Of a stretch of DNA of 64,000 nt, positions 24,693-33,443 are shown in pieces. How positions within the stretch are numbered: position 1 is the stretch's first letter; every line of letters begins with the position of its first letter. The notes beneath the pieces were generated by a model. The model saw only the letters and a program-made list of their open reading frames with translations. It did not search any database and was not told the DNA's origin. Both the position numbers and the translations under genes were made by a program. The stretch is from the NCBI RefSeq assembly GCF_022699665.1, contig NZ_JALDNB010000009.1, positions 149,627 to 213,626 of the forward strand. Direction: 5' to 3'. The stretch is from Chryseobacterium aahli (GTDB taxonomy: Bacteria; Bacteroidota; Bacteroidia; Flavobacteriales; Weeksellaceae).

Positions 24693-25463
24693 TTAATATA
24701 GTTTATTGATAGAATCTATGTCTAAATATTCTGATTTTGCAGTAGACGTTTCGTTAAAAGCTTTATCTAAATCCCCTTCTAAGAATTCATCACCTTTTAC
24801 AACCTCATCTACATACTTCATACTTTCAATCACAAAACTTTGAAAGCTTGGTGTATTTAACGCTTCTAATCCTGAAATATTATCAAACTGTAATTTTTCC
24901 ACGATACTTTTATCTAAAGGAGCATCCTTTTCATTATATAATGAAAGAACAATTTTCGCATCTTTGAAATAAGTGTCAGACTGATAGAATGTTTTTAAAT
25001 AAACAGGAATGAAAGAAGCCATCCAACCATTAAGGTGAATAACATCCGGTACCCAGTTTAATTTTTTGATTGTTTCGATAACGCCTCTTGCAAAGAAAAT
25101 TGCACGCTCGTCATTATCTGGGAAACCTACGCCCTCGTCATCAAAATAATATTGTTTTCTTTTGAAGTATTCTTCATTATCGATAAAATAAACCTGAAGT
25201 CTTTCTCCCGGAAGAGAAGCTACTTTTATAATAAGAGGCTGATCAAGATCGTTGATGATAATATTCATCCCAGAAAGACGGATTACCTCATGAAGCTGAA
25301 ATTTTCTTTCACTTATTTGTCCAAATCGTGGCATAAAAACTCTTACATCATTGCCTTCTTGGTGCATTTTAAGTGCCATTTTGTTTACCACTGTTCCTAA
25401 GTTTGTATCTTCCTGATAAGGGTACATCTCTGTGGTAATGTACAGTATTTTCTGATTGGGCAT
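24693..25463 (-). CDS. Glycogen/starch synthase N-terminal-domain protein (GT5-like)
   Basis: A 256-aa protein resembling only the N-terminal Rossmann domain of GT5 glycogen synthases (ILYITTEMYPYQEDTNLGTV, then DVIHLNGWMASFIPVYLKT). Full-length enzymes are about 470-490 aa, so the donor-binding C-terminal domain is missing. The ADP-glucose signature KxGGLGDV near the N terminus is replaced by EDTNLGTVV. Catalytic activity is therefore doubtful; a regulatory or binding role is more likely. It is the first gene of the probable operon with DUF4270 and glmS, and is divergent from panC. Confidence 0.87.
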   Translation of the reverse strand: MPNQKILYITTEMYPYQEDTNLGTVVNKMALKMHQEGNDVRVFMPRFGQISERKFQLHEVIRLSGMNIIINDLDQPLIIKVASLPGERLQVYFIDNEEYFKRKQYYFDDEGVGFPDNDERAIFFARGVIETIKKLNWVPDVIHLNGWMASFIPVYLKTFYQSDTYFKDAKIVLSLYNEKDAPLDKSIVEKLQFDNISGLEALNTPSFQSFVIESMKYVDEVVKGDEFLEGDLDKAFNETSTAKSEYLDIDSINKLY

Positions 25464-25632
25464 ATAATTTTTATATAATTTTAAATAATGCTATAAGTTG
25501 CAAAATTACAAAAAAACATCCAACATTATTGTAATTAACATTTTTTTACGATAATCACTACGGTTGAACTACTAATTCCTGAAAATTAATACAAGATATT
25601 TTAGTATTTTTGAATTACTATTAAAATAAATT

Positions 25633-26481
25633 ATGGAAGTTCTAAAAAACAAAAAAACACTTCAGGATTTTATTGAAAGACAGAGAGAAATGGGCAAAAA
25701 AATAGGTTTCGCTCCCACAATGGGTGCGCTACATAATGGTCACCTCTCTTTATATGAAGCTGCCAGAGCAGAAAATGACTTGGTTATTTCTTCGATATTT
25801 GTAAATCCTACACAGTTTAACAACGCTGAAGACTTAAAAAAATATCCTAGAGATACTAACAGAGACATCAAGATTCTTGAAACATCCGGCTTGGTTGACG
25901 CTGTTTACATTCCGGAGGTACAGGATATTTATCCTGAAAAAGCAGAAAGCCAGCATTATGATTTTGAAGGCCTGGAAAATGAGATGGAAGGAAAATCACG
26001 CCCAGGGCATTTCGATGGCGTGGGAACTGTGGTTGAAGAACTTTTCAGACAGGTAAAACCAGACAATGCTTATTTCGGCGAAAAAGATTTTCAGCAATTG
26101 GCGATTATTAAAAAAATGATCGAAAAGAAACAACTTCACATCAACATTCATGGAGTTGATATTTACAGAGCCGAAAACGGATTAGCATTGAGCTCAAGAA
26201 ATCAAAGACTCACTGAAAACAGAAGAGAAGATTCTAAAGTGATTTATGAAACGCTTGTAAAAGTGAATGATTGGTTCAGAACGGTGTCGATTCCTGAGAT
26301 TAAAGATAGAGTTAAAGATATTTTTGATGATCAAGTAGGAATGCAGATGGAATATTTTATGATTGCAGATGAAAACACTCTGAAAGAAACCGATTTTTTT
26401 TATAAAGATAAATCTTACAGAGCTTTTATCGTAGTAATGGTAGATGGCGTGAGATTGATTGACAACATACATTTAGATTGA
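25633..26481 (+). CDS. panC: Pantothenate synthetase
   Basis: A 282-aa enzyme condensing pantoate and beta-alanine with ATP to give pantothenate, on the coenzyme A pathway. The class I tRNA-synthetase-like fold has its HIGH-type motif in APTMGALHNGHLSLYEA (His34 and His37) and the second signature GEKDFQQLAII. Length is standard. A -7-like TATTTTTG at 25605-25612 lies 20 nt before the ATG. The gene is divergent from the GT5-like gene. Confidence 0.96.
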   Translation: MEVLKNKKTLQDFIERQREMGKKIGFAPTMGALHNGHLSLYEAARAENDLVISSIFVNPTQFNNAEDLKKYPRDTNRDIKILETSGLVDAVYIPEVQDIYPEKAESQHYDFEGLENEMEGKSRPGHFDGVGTVVEELFRQVKPDNAYFGEKDFQQLAIIKKMIEKKQLHINIHGVDIYRAENGLALSSRNQRLTENRREDSKVIYETLVKVNDWFRTVSIPEIKDRVKDIFDDQVGMQMEYFMIADENTLKETDFFYKDKSYRAFIVVMVDGVRLIDNIHLD

Positions 26482-26492
26482 TCAACTTCCCT

Positions 26493-26526
26493 AAAAAATC
26501 AAAGGCTTCCGGAAGGAAGCCTTTGA
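26493..26526 (-). terminator. Terminator of the tRNA-Lys-Leu-Lys operon
   Basis: Twelve-base arms (26499-26510 and 26515-26526) pair perfectly around a GGAA loop. The T run is on the minus strand (26498 to 26493), so it stops the leftward tRNA transcript. It also lies 12 nt after the panC stop, where it could act weakly in the other direction. Confidence 0.83.
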
Positions 26527-26579
26527 ACACCAAATCACAAAATATTAATATGAAAAAAATTTACTTTTCAGTAAACTTG

Positions 26580-26652
26580 TGACCCGGCTGGGATTCGAAC
26601 CCAGGACCCATACATTAAAAGTGTATTGCTCTACCAGCTGAGCTACCGAGTC
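26580..26652 (-). tRNA. tRNA-Lys (anticodon TTT), copy 1
   Basis: On the minus strand the acceptor arms gactcgg and ccgggtc pair (with G-T wobbles), with discriminator A. The anticodon arm is ataca-cttttaa-tgtat (anticodon TTT), and the T arm contains GGTTCGAATCC. CCA is not encoded. The sequence is identical to the copy at 26835-26907. Confidence 0.97.
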
Positions 26653-26716
26653 GGTCTTGTTTTTAGATTTGATAAATTTAAAATAAATTTTAGAATTACC
26701 AAACTTTTTTTTGCAG

Positions 26717-26799
26717 TGCCTGCGACTGGACTCGAACCAGCACATCCTTAGGAAACCACCCCCTCAAGATGGCGTGTCTACCAATTTCACCACGCAGGC
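26717..26799 (-). tRNA. tRNA-Leu (anticodon GAG)
   Basis: On the minus strand the acceptor is gcctgcg/cgcaggc with discriminator A. The anticodon stem ccatc/ggtgg carries loop TTGAGGG (anticodon GAG). A long variable arm, typical of leucine tRNAs, precedes T arm GGTTCGAGTCC. It lies between the two tRNA-Lys copies. Confidence 0.96.
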
Positions 26800-26834
26800 A
26801 AAAAAATTATAAAAAAATATAACATTTTCGCTAG

Positions 26835-26907
26835 TGACCCGGCTGGGATTCGAACCCAGGACCCATACATTAAAAGTGTATTGCTCTACCAGCTGAGCTA
26901 CCGAGTC
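26835..26907 (-). tRNA. tRNA-Lys (anticodon TTT), copy 2
   Basis: Same sequence as the copy at 26580-26652. It is the promoter-proximal tRNA of the cluster; the promoter is at 26963-26992 on the minus strand. Confidence 0.97.
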
Positions 26908-26962
26908 GGTCACTTTATTACCAAGTTTCAGTGTTAAGTAATGTCCCTTGTTTTTAGTGGTG

Positions 26963-26992
26963 CAAAGATAGGACTTTTTTCATTATCTCAAA
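26963..26992 (-). promoter_or_regulatory. Promoter of the tRNA-Lys-Leu-Lys operon
   Basis: On the minus strand TTTG (26992-26989) and TATCTTTG (26970-26963) are 18 nt apart, matching the Bacteroidota -33 and -7 elements. The first tRNA begins 55 nt downstream. Confidence 0.7.
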
Positions 26993-27023
26993 ACTTTTTC
27001 GCAAATTTGTTTAAAATAAATTC

Positions 27024-27539
27024 ATGATAATTTCACTAGTCGGATACATGGGAAGTGGCAAATCTCACATTTCCAAAATTTTAAGCGAAAAAATAGATTT
27101 CAAATTAATTGATCTCGATAGAGAAATTTCTAAGCGAAATAAATTAACGATCCCCGAAATCTTCGAAAAAAAGGGAGAAATCTACTTTCGTAAGCAGGAA
27201 AGAGAAATTTTAGAAGAGCTTTTAGCTACAGAAGAAAATATTATTCTGAGCTTAGGAGGAGGCACGCCTGTTTATTACAATAATATGGAAATCATCAACC
27301 ATAATTCTAAAAGTATCTTTCTCCGAACGTCTATCAATACTTTAATAGAAAGAATTTCAAAACAAAAAGAAAAACGACCTTTGATAGCTAATATTTCAGA
27401 CGAAAACCTCCCCGAGTTTATTGCCAAACATTTATTTGAAAGAAATGAATTTTACAGCAAAGCTCAGTTCATAATTGGCACCGATTCTAAAGAACCAGAG
27501 GAAATCATGAACGAGATTATCGAAAAACTGTATTTATGA
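27024..27539 (+). CDS. aroK: Shikimate kinase
   Basis: A 171-aa P-loop kinase phosphorylating shikimate at the 3-hydroxyl, a step of the chorismate (aromatic amino acid) pathway. The Walker A motif is GYMGSGKS (residues 7-14, Lys13). Shikimate-binding residues are in IDLDREISKR, and the Gly-rich SLGGGTPVYY is present. The lid region includes EKRPLI. Length is typical. Its stop overlaps the convergent S4-domain gene by 6 nt. Confidence 0.95.
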   Translation: MIISLVGYMGSGKSHISKILSEKIDFKLIDLDREISKRNKLTIPEIFEKKGEIYFRKQEREILEELLATEENIILSLGGGTPVYYNNMEIINHNSKSIFLRTSINTLIERISKQKEKRPLIANISDENLPEFIAKHLFERNEFYSKAQFIIGTDSKEPEEIMNEIIEKLYL

Positions 27540-27977
27540 TTCTTTCTCCTCTTCTTTTTCTGAATCGCTCTCTCCAAAAAAGTCATCCCAATCTGTAAAA
27601 TCTGAATCTACATCATTTTCTGTATAGCCGTCAATCTCTCTTCTATCCTTTTTGGTAGGTCTTCCTTCACCTCGGTCTCGGTAATAGCTCTGAGACATTT
27701 TTCTCAGTTTAAGCAGCTCATACTGTTCTTTATCTGTGACATCTTTGATATGAAGCGAAACTAATTTAGCCCCAATTCTACTTTTGGGGATTTGGATGAC
27801 TTTTATTTTATAGTCAATTTGATTTTTACGGATTTTAATGACATCTCCTTCTTTTACCTCTTTAGACGACTTTACAACCGATGCTCCTATTGCTACTCTG
27901 TTCTTTTTGATCTCGTCGGTAGCAATACTTCTGGTCTTGTAAAAACGAATACTCCATAAAAATTTATCTATTCTCAT
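27534..27977 (-). CDS. S4-domain RNA-binding protein (HslR/Hsp15-like)
   Basis: A 147-aa protein whose first 60 residues form an S4 RNA-binding domain (MRIDKFLWSIRFYKTRSIAT, then VAIGASVVKSSKEVKEGDVI). E. coli Hsp15 of this family binds free 50S subunits carrying a nascent chain to help recycle them, and a similar role is inferred. The C-terminal tail is very acidic (from about residue 115, Asp/Glu-rich). It converges on aroK with a 6-nt overlap of the coding ends. Confidence 0.9.
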   Translation of the reverse strand: MRIDKFLWSIRFYKTRSIATDEIKKNRVAIGASVVKSSKEVKEGDVIKIRKNQIDYKIKVIQIPKSRIGAKLVSLHIKDVTDKEQYELLKLRKMSQSYYRDRGEGRPTKKDRREIDGYTENDVDSDFTDWDDFFGESDSEKEEEKES

Positions 27978-28031
27978 AATTTTTTATACTTTTGCCGTTA
28001 TATTATTTGTAAAGTAATTAAAGTTTTTGAA

Positions 28032-28757
28032 ATGAAAAAAATATTTTTGTATATCCTTGCTGGATCTTTGTGTTTTTCAGCTTGTAAGAAAGATGATGAA
28101 GTAGAAACATTTGTAGAGCCAGAAAACATTGAGGTAAGAAACTCACTTGATGAGCAGGCTATCCAAAAATTTATGGATAACAACTACTTAGACACTCAAG
28201 GAAACATCAAAGCATTTACAGCAGATGCTGCAGACGATAATTATAAAAAATTATCTGAGCTTAGTCCTCAAAAGCTTCCATCGGGAGTTATTTACATTAA
28301 ACGAGACGGTGCACAACCTAATCCGGGAAAAGCAATAGGAGATAACAGCCTTATCAAAACAATGATGAGAGGAAGTTATTACCGCGCTACTGATATCGAC
28401 GGAAACGTAGCATTAACTTCTGGCGGAACGTTAATCAATACAATTGATTTGGAAGCTTCTCCGGTAACTGATCCAACATTTTACTATGTTAAAAAATCAG
28501 TTCTAACCGCAGCAACCACTGACGCGGCAAAACAAAGAAGTTATTATGAAATCGAAGGACTTAAAGAAGCACTAAAATACTTTAACGGATTTGAAAATCT
28601 TCCAAACGAAACCTTACCTAATTTACAAGGAGTAATTATCATTCCTTCAAAAGCCGCTTTTGCAAGAGACACTAATTATTATAATCTTCAAAATGCATGT
28701 TTCGTTTTTAATTTTCAAATTTATCACACAGAAACAAGACCTACCGGTCAGGAATAA
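28032..28757 (+). CDS. FKBP-like lipoprotein (putative peptidyl-prolyl isomerase)
   Basis: A 241-aa lipoprotein with signal MKKIFLYILAGSLCFSAC (Cys18) and an acidic linker. The C-terminal half resembles FKBP-type peptidyl-prolyl isomerases in the order of its elements: a helix with GLKEALKYFNGF, an ALPNLQG-like loop with VIIIPSKAAFA, and a final strand CFVFNFQIYHTE. Residues of the FKBP active site are not all recognisable. It would act on the periplasmic side of the outer membrane. A TACTTTTG -7-like box is at 27987-27994 and a strong terminator follows. Confidence 0.75.
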   Translation: MKKIFLYILAGSLCFSACKKDDEVETFVEPENIEVRNSLDEQAIQKFMDNNYLDTQGNIKAFTADAADDNYKKLSELSPQKLPSGVIYIKRDGAQPNPGKAIGDNSLIKTMMRGSYYRATDIDGNVALTSGGTLINTIDLEASPVTDPTFYYVKKSVLTAATTDAAKQRSYYEIEGLKEALKYFNGFENLPNETLPNLQGVIIIPSKAAFARDTNYYNLQNACFVFNFQIYHTETRPTGQE

Positions 28758-28772
28758 ACAGGAATAAAAATA

Positions 28773-28812
28773 AAAAAATCCGCTTCAAAAATTTTGAAGC
28801 GGATTTTTTTTT
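28773..28812. terminator. Bidirectional terminator
   Basis: Eighteen-base arms built around atccgcttcaaaa / ttttgaagcggat, with A and T runs on both sides. It separates the convergent FKBP-like gene and the glutamate-synthase-like gene and can act in both directions. Confidence 0.87.
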
Positions 28813-28830
28813 TCTCTTTTTAAATTGAAG

Positions 28831-30333
28831 CTATCTCACATTCCCTAAAATATCTGGGAAATATTTATCTGAAAGATGCTCAAACTCATCACCTCTCATA
28901 AACATTGATGCATCTACTTCTTCGTAGGAACTTCTTCCTGCCGCGGCAATCAATTCGTTACAAGTATGTAATGTATTTTTGTGAAAATGGTATACTCTTT
29001 CCGCTTTATCCGTTACATCAAGACCTTTGATCAGCATTTTATCCTGCGTTGCTATGCCCGTCGGACAATTGTTGTTATTACATCTCAAAGCCTGAATACA
29101 GCCTAAAGAAAACATAAATCCTCTTGCATTATTGCACATATCTGCACCCATTGCAACAGCCCGCAAAATATCTAAACTCGTTAGAACTTTTCCGCTGGCA
29201 ATTACTCTTAGTCTATTTCTGACATTATAATTCTTCAATGTTTTATTCACAAAAATCAAAGCTGGTTCTAGTGGCATCCCTACTCCATCAGAAAATTCAG
29301 GTGGGGCTGCTCCTGTTCCTCCTTCTGCTCCATCGACCGTGATAAAATCAGGATAAATTTTTAAGACATTCATCTGAACGCAAATATCTTCAAACTCTTT
29401 GGTATCGCCAATGCACAACTTAAAACCAACAGGTTTTCCACCTGAAAGTTCTCTTAAATGCTGTACAAATTTCAATAAACTAGCAGCATCAGAAAATGAT
29501 GAATGCGAGGGCGGAGAAATAATCGTTATACCAGGTTGTACGTGACGAATTTTTGCAATCTCAGGTGTATTCTTCACTCCTGGTAAAACTCCACCATGAC
29601 CGGGTTTCGCGCCTTGAGACAATTTAATCTCAATCATTTTCACATTCGGAAGTGTTGAATATTTTGTAAATAATTCTGGGTTGAATTTTCCTTCATCATC
29701 TCTGCATCCGAAATATCCTGTCCCAATTTGCCAGCATAGATCTCCTCCTTCCATGTGGTGTGGAGAAATTCCACCTTCACCAGTATTATGATAAAAATTT
29801 CCTTTTTTTGCACCACGGTTTAAAGAAATCTGAGCTCTGTCACTCAATGCACCAAAACTCATTGCCGAAATATTAAATAACGATGCATTATAAGGCTGTG
29901 TACATTGTTCGCCACCCACTAAAACTCTTGGAAGTTCTTCTTTAGGAGATTTAGCATAAATAGAATGTTTAATTCCTTCATACTTTCTGTGATTGACTTC
30001 TAACTGAGTTCCGAAAGGTACAGTATCACTCAGATTTTTTGAGCGTCTATAGACCGCTGAACGCTGATTTCTTGGAAAAGGCTTCCCATCAGTTTCTCTT
30101 TCAATAAAATACTGCTGCATTTCGGGAGAAATGTCTTCAAAAAAATACCTGAAATAACCCAAAACAGGAAAATTTCTAAGAATTGCATGTTTCGTTTGAT
30201 AGGTATTGTAAATTCCCAATGCATAAACTGCCGTTAAAAATATTGGAATCCAGTAATGGGCTCTGATGAGTAATGCCACAATCCATGTGACAATAACCAA
30301 CACCAATCCCCAAGATAAAAACTTATCTCTCAT
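28831..30333 (-). CDS. FMN-binding glutamate synthase family protein
   Basis: A 500-aa membrane-anchored flavoprotein. Two hydrophobic segments at the N terminus (about residues 7-45) are followed by the FMN/3Fe-4S central domain of glutamate synthase, with SQGAKPGHGGVLPG, DGAEGGTGAAPPEF and the cluster-binding CIQALRCNNNNCPTG. The glutaminase domain is absent, so it is not a complete GltB. Stand-alone proteins of this type have unclear reactions. It is single in its transcription unit; mtaB lies 57 nt upstream. Confidence 0.9.
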   Translation of the reverse strand: MRDKFLSWGLVLVIVTWIVALLIRAHYWIPIFLTAVYALGIYNTYQTKHAILRNFPVLGYFRYFFEDISPEMQQYFIERETDGKPFPRNQRSAVYRRSKNLSDTVPFGTQLEVNHRKYEGIKHSIYAKSPKEELPRVLVGGEQCTQPYNASLFNISAMSFGALSDRAQISLNRGAKKGNFYHNTGEGGISPHHMEGGDLCWQIGTGYFGCRDDEGKFNPELFTKYSTLPNVKMIEIKLSQGAKPGHGGVLPGVKNTPEIAKIRHVQPGITIISPPSHSSFSDAASLLKFVQHLRELSGGKPVGFKLCIGDTKEFEDICVQMNVLKIYPDFITVDGAEGGTGAAPPEFSDGVGMPLEPALIFVNKTLKNYNVRNRLRVIASGKVLTSLDILRAVAMGADMCNNARGFMFSLGCIQALRCNNNNCPTGIATQDKMLIKGLDVTDKAERVYHFHKNTLHTCNELIAAAGRSSYEEVDASMFMRGDEFEHLSDKYFPDILGNVR

Positions 30334-30390
30334 AAGAATGTAGATTTAAAATCGTTAAAGAATAAATTTAGTTGAAATAAAGCAAACAGG

Positions 30391-31737
30391 CTAAGCTTTT
30401 GCTAAAAAACTTTCGTAAGACGATTGCACAGAAACCGTGCCATCTGACAGGATTTTTTCTAAAGTTAGAAATTCAATTTGATTGACAGACGCCGCATCAA
30501 AATCTTTTTGTACTCTCACGTAATTTTCTGTGAAACCGTACATTTTTCCATCCTTATTTTCGTGCTCCCAAAGTACTGGAAGGGTTTGCCCAAGCTGAGT
30601 TTGGTAGAATGCCATTTTTTTCTTTTCAGAAAGAATCCTTAGCATTTTATTGCGTCTTTTTCTTTCAGGAATCGGAACTGCGCCATCCATTTCGGCCGCC
30701 TCGGTATTTTCTCTTTCAGAATAAGTGAAAACGTGCAGATAACTGATTGGAAGCTCATTCAGGAAATTATAAGTTTCCATAAAAAATTCTTCAGTCTCTC
30801 CCGGAAAACCAACGATTACATCAACACCAATCGCTGCATGAGGCATCACCTCACGAATTTTGTTGACTCTGTTGTTATATAATTTCGTCAAATAACGACG
30901 TTTCATTTTTTTCAACAATTCATCGCTTCCAGATTGCAAAGGAATATGAAAATGCGGAACAAAACTTTTGCTTTTAGAAACCAATTCGATGCTTTCATCC
31001 TTCAAAAGATTCGGCTCAATCGATGAAATACGGATTCTTTCGATACCGTCAACTTGATCCAATTCTTTAATTAGATCTAAAAAAGTATGCTCGTGTTTTT
31101 TGTTTCCAAATTCACCTTTTCCGTAATCACCAATATTTACGCCTGTCAAAACAATTTCTTTAATGTCTCTGGATGCAATTTCTTTAGCATTTTTCAAAAC
31201 ATTATCGATGGTGTCTGAACGAGAAATCCCTCTGGCTAAAGGAATTGTACAGTATGTACATTTATAATCGCAGCCATCCTGAACTTTAAGGAAAGCTCTG
31301 GTTCTATCTCCGATAGAATAACTTCCGATAAAGAAATCTGTTTCTTCGATTTCACAAGAATGCACAACACCTTCACTTTCAGATTTTTCTAAATCATCAA
31401 GATAACTCAAAATGTTGAATTTTTCTTTGGCTCCGAGAACCAAATCTACTCCTGTAATTTGCGAAATTTCTTCAGGTTTTAATTGAGCATAGCAACCAAC
31501 AATTACCACCAAGCCTTCCGGATTGGCTTTCATTGCACGCTTTACGTGAAGTTTACATTCACGGTCTGCATTTTCTGTCACCGAACAAGTGTTGATTACA
31601 TAAACATCTGCTTTCTCATCGAAACTTACCTTATCATACCCAGCATCTGTCAATTGACGGGCAATGGTAGATGTTTCCGCAAAATTTAATTTGCAGCCAA
31701 GGGTGTGGAATGCGGCAGTTCTGTGAAAGTGAGACAT
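30391..31737 (-). CDS. mtaB: tRNA t6A37 methylthiotransferase MtaB
   Basis: A 448-aa radical-SAM enzyme that adds a methylthio group to t6A at position 37 of ANN-decoding tRNAs. The N-terminal MTTase domain binds one 4Fe-4S cluster (FHTLGCKLNFAETS and later CSVTENADRECK). The radical SAM motif is CDYKCTYC, and a TRAM-like C-terminal region covers about residues 375-440. The family (MtaB rather than MiaB or RimO) is inferred from the N terminus and length. A -7-like TATCTTTG lies upstream (31770 to 31763, minus strand). Confidence 0.92.
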   Translation of the reverse strand: MSHFHRTAAFHTLGCKLNFAETSTIARQLTDAGYDKVSFDEKADVYVINTCSVTENADRECKLHVKRAMKANPEGLVVIVGCYAQLKPEEISQITGVDLVLGAKEKFNILSYLDDLEKSESEGVVHSCEIEETDFFIGSYSIGDRTRAFLKVQDGCDYKCTYCTIPLARGISRSDTIDNVLKNAKEIASRDIKEIVLTGVNIGDYGKGEFGNKKHEHTFLDLIKELDQVDGIERIRISSIEPNLLKDESIELVSKSKSFVPHFHIPLQSGSDELLKKMKRRYLTKLYNNRVNKIREVMPHAAIGVDVIVGFPGETEEFFMETYNFLNELPISYLHVFTYSERENTEAAEMDGAVPIPERKRRNKMLRILSEKKKMAFYQTQLGQTLPVLWEHENKDGKMYGFTENYVRVQKDFDAASVNQIEFLTLEKILSDGTVSVQSSYESFLAKA

Positions 31738-31803
31738 TTATTGTTCCTGAATTTTGTGGGTGCAAAGATAATGATTTAAATATGAATACTAAATTGATTA
31801 AAT

Positions 31804-32442
31804 CTATACTTTGTAATCGTCACTTACTTCCGGACTATTCGCAAAGCAAACTGATGAAGAATTCTGAATTTCTACCTCATTTTTCTGAAGATCTTTGATG
31901 CATTGCTCTCTTATATTCCAGATTTCATCTAAATTATAGGGAATATTCTTGTCAAGAATCCATTTTTTAAGAAAATCTTTGTGAAATGAAATTTTCTCTT
32001 CAATAATTTCATTGAATTCTATTTCTCTTTCAATCAGCAATTTAGATTTAAAGTCAGTATAATTTGAATTGGGTTTTGTAAAATCAAAATATTCATCATC
32101 GATTTTCAGATAATTATGAGCTTCTGGAATATAATTTAAATTAAATTTTTCTAGTGTGCTTTTAATTTTCTGAGTGTATGCTACATTCATCTTAAAAATA
32201 CCGAGAATTAATTTTACATCTTGCTGATCATTTTCAAGAGCCAATTTTCTTAAAATGGCATGTTTTGTACTACAGGTTCCGCCTAAATCATTAAAAACGC
32301 ATTGAATATTATTTTTATCTGAATTTCGTTTGTATGGCAATTCTGAAACATATTTACTAGCAGAATGAAAATCTGTGATATTTCTGTTTAAAAATTCATT
32401 AGAAATAATGCCTTTGTCTTTATGTATGATGAAATTTTTCAT
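31804..32442 (-). CDS. Hypothetical protein with a possible Cys-His-Asp catalytic pattern
   Basis: A 212-aa soluble protein without a recognised family. The motif GGTCSTKHAILRKLA (Cys57) near a helix start, a later EAHNYLKI (His109) and EYFDFT (Asp120) have the order and spacing of transglutaminase-like or papain-fold enzymes. This is a pattern-based guess. The rest is helical and acidic. It lies 6 nt downstream of the DinB-like gene and is probably co-transcribed with it. Confidence 0.75.
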   Translation of the reverse strand: MKNFIIHKDKGIISNEFLNRNITDFHSASKYVSELPYKRNSDKNNIQCVFNDLGGTCSTKHAILRKLALENDQQDVKLILGIFKMNVAYTQKIKSTLEKFNLNYIPEAHNYLKIDDEYFDFTKPNSNYTDFKSKLLIEREIEFNEIIEEKISFHKDFLKKWILDKNIPYNLDEIWNIREQCIKDLQKNEVEIQNSSSVCFANSPEVSDDYKV

Positions 32443-32448
32443 AATTTT

Positions 32449-32964
32449 CTATTTGAAATTATTCTTCATTTCATTATTAAAATCCTCAGATTTATTTCTT
32501 GCAATAGATAGTGTTTTCCAATCTTCATTTTTAAGCATTTTCGCAATAAAAACTATTTGACCGATATGATAAGGGTAATGTGCCAATTGTCTAAAAACCG
32601 CATCAATCACCGAATGTGGTTGATTTCTGATGTAAATGGTAGCATTTAGATTCTCCTCATTAATTTGATTTAAAGCTTCAAAAAGACATTTCCAACCTTT
32701 CTCCCAATAGTCTAAAACTTCAGATTTTGTTTTAAAGCTATTTATAAATTCTTCATCACGCACTCTCCAGGGTTTTTCACCGTCTTCTGTTAGAAAATTC
32801 GTCCATCGGGAAATCATATTTCCAGCAACATGCTTGATAATGATAGCGATCGAATTACTTTCTTCATTAAACTGCCAAAAAATCTGTTCGTCTGAAAGTT
32901 GCTCAAATGATTTGTCACCAAGCATCTTATAATATTTAAACCTTTTGATGAATAAATCTGTCAT
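32449..32964 (-). CDS. DinB-like / DUF1572 family protein
   Basis: A 171-aa four-helix protein of the DinB/YfiT superfamily. The likely metal-binding histidines are in IIIKHVAGNM, RQLAHYPYHIGQI. The start MTDLFIKRFKYYKMLGDKSF and the WTNFLTEDGEKPW segment are typical of DUF1572. Family members may be thiol- or metal-dependent transferases, and the substrate is unknown. It precedes the hypothetical gene at 31804 by 6 nt and is divergent from the NTF2-like gene. Confidence 0.85.
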   Translation of the reverse strand: MTDLFIKRFKYYKMLGDKSFEQLSDEQIFWQFNEESNSIAIIIKHVAGNMISRWTNFLTEDGEKPWRVRDEEFINSFKTKSEVLDYWEKGWKCLFEALNQINEENLNATIYIRNQPHSVIDAVFRQLAHYPYHIGQIVFIAKMLKNEDWKTLSIARNKSEDFNNEMKNNFK

Positions 32965-33035
32965 GGGTAAAATGTTTACTATTTATTTAAAACCAATTTA
33001 GTGTTTTTCACGTATATAAATGTAAATTGCAGCCT

Positions 33036-33395
33036 ATGAATTGTAAGATCAGCCATTTTATGCAGGATTTAAATTCCTTAAATATTGAAAAGCTTGAAAA
33101 ATGGTTTACTGATGAAACTGTAATCTGGATTCCTCCTTCGAAAGAAATTTCAGGAAAAAGTAGAATCTTAGCTTTATTCAGAGCCATTTTCAGAAGATAT
33201 GAAAACATTGAATGGAGCGTTTCTGAAATTTTCCATTTAGGAAATAACAAGTATTTTTATCAGACGAATTCTCTTGGTAATATGTCAGGTAAAGGCAGTT
33301 ACACAAATGAAATCTGTACCATCATTCAGTTTTCAGAATGCGGAAAAATCCTTTATCTATCTGATTATTTTAAAAATACAAAAGTTTTTAATTAA
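33036..33395 (+). CDS. NTF2-like (SnoaL-type) protein
   Basis: A 119-aa protein with the nuclear transport factor 2-like pattern: an N-terminal helix (FMQDLNSLNIEKLEKWF), then TDETVIWIPPSKEISGKSRI, and closing strands. The closest functional match is the SnoaL-like group, whose ligands vary. I use the ATG at 33036; a TTG three codons earlier is possible. It is divergent from the DinB-like gene and converges with the type-B cargo gene. It is unrelated in context to the similar-fold cassette 2 protein. Confidence 0.8.
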   Translation: MNCKISHFMQDLNSLNIEKLEKWFTDETVIWIPPSKEISGKSRILALFRAIFRRYENIEWSVSEIFHLGNNKYFYQTNSLGNMSGKGSYTNEICTIIQFSECGKILYLSDYFKNTKVFN

Positions 33396-33443
33396 CAAAA
33401 GCCATCTCTCTCAAGATGGCTTTCATTATTTATTGTGTAATGA

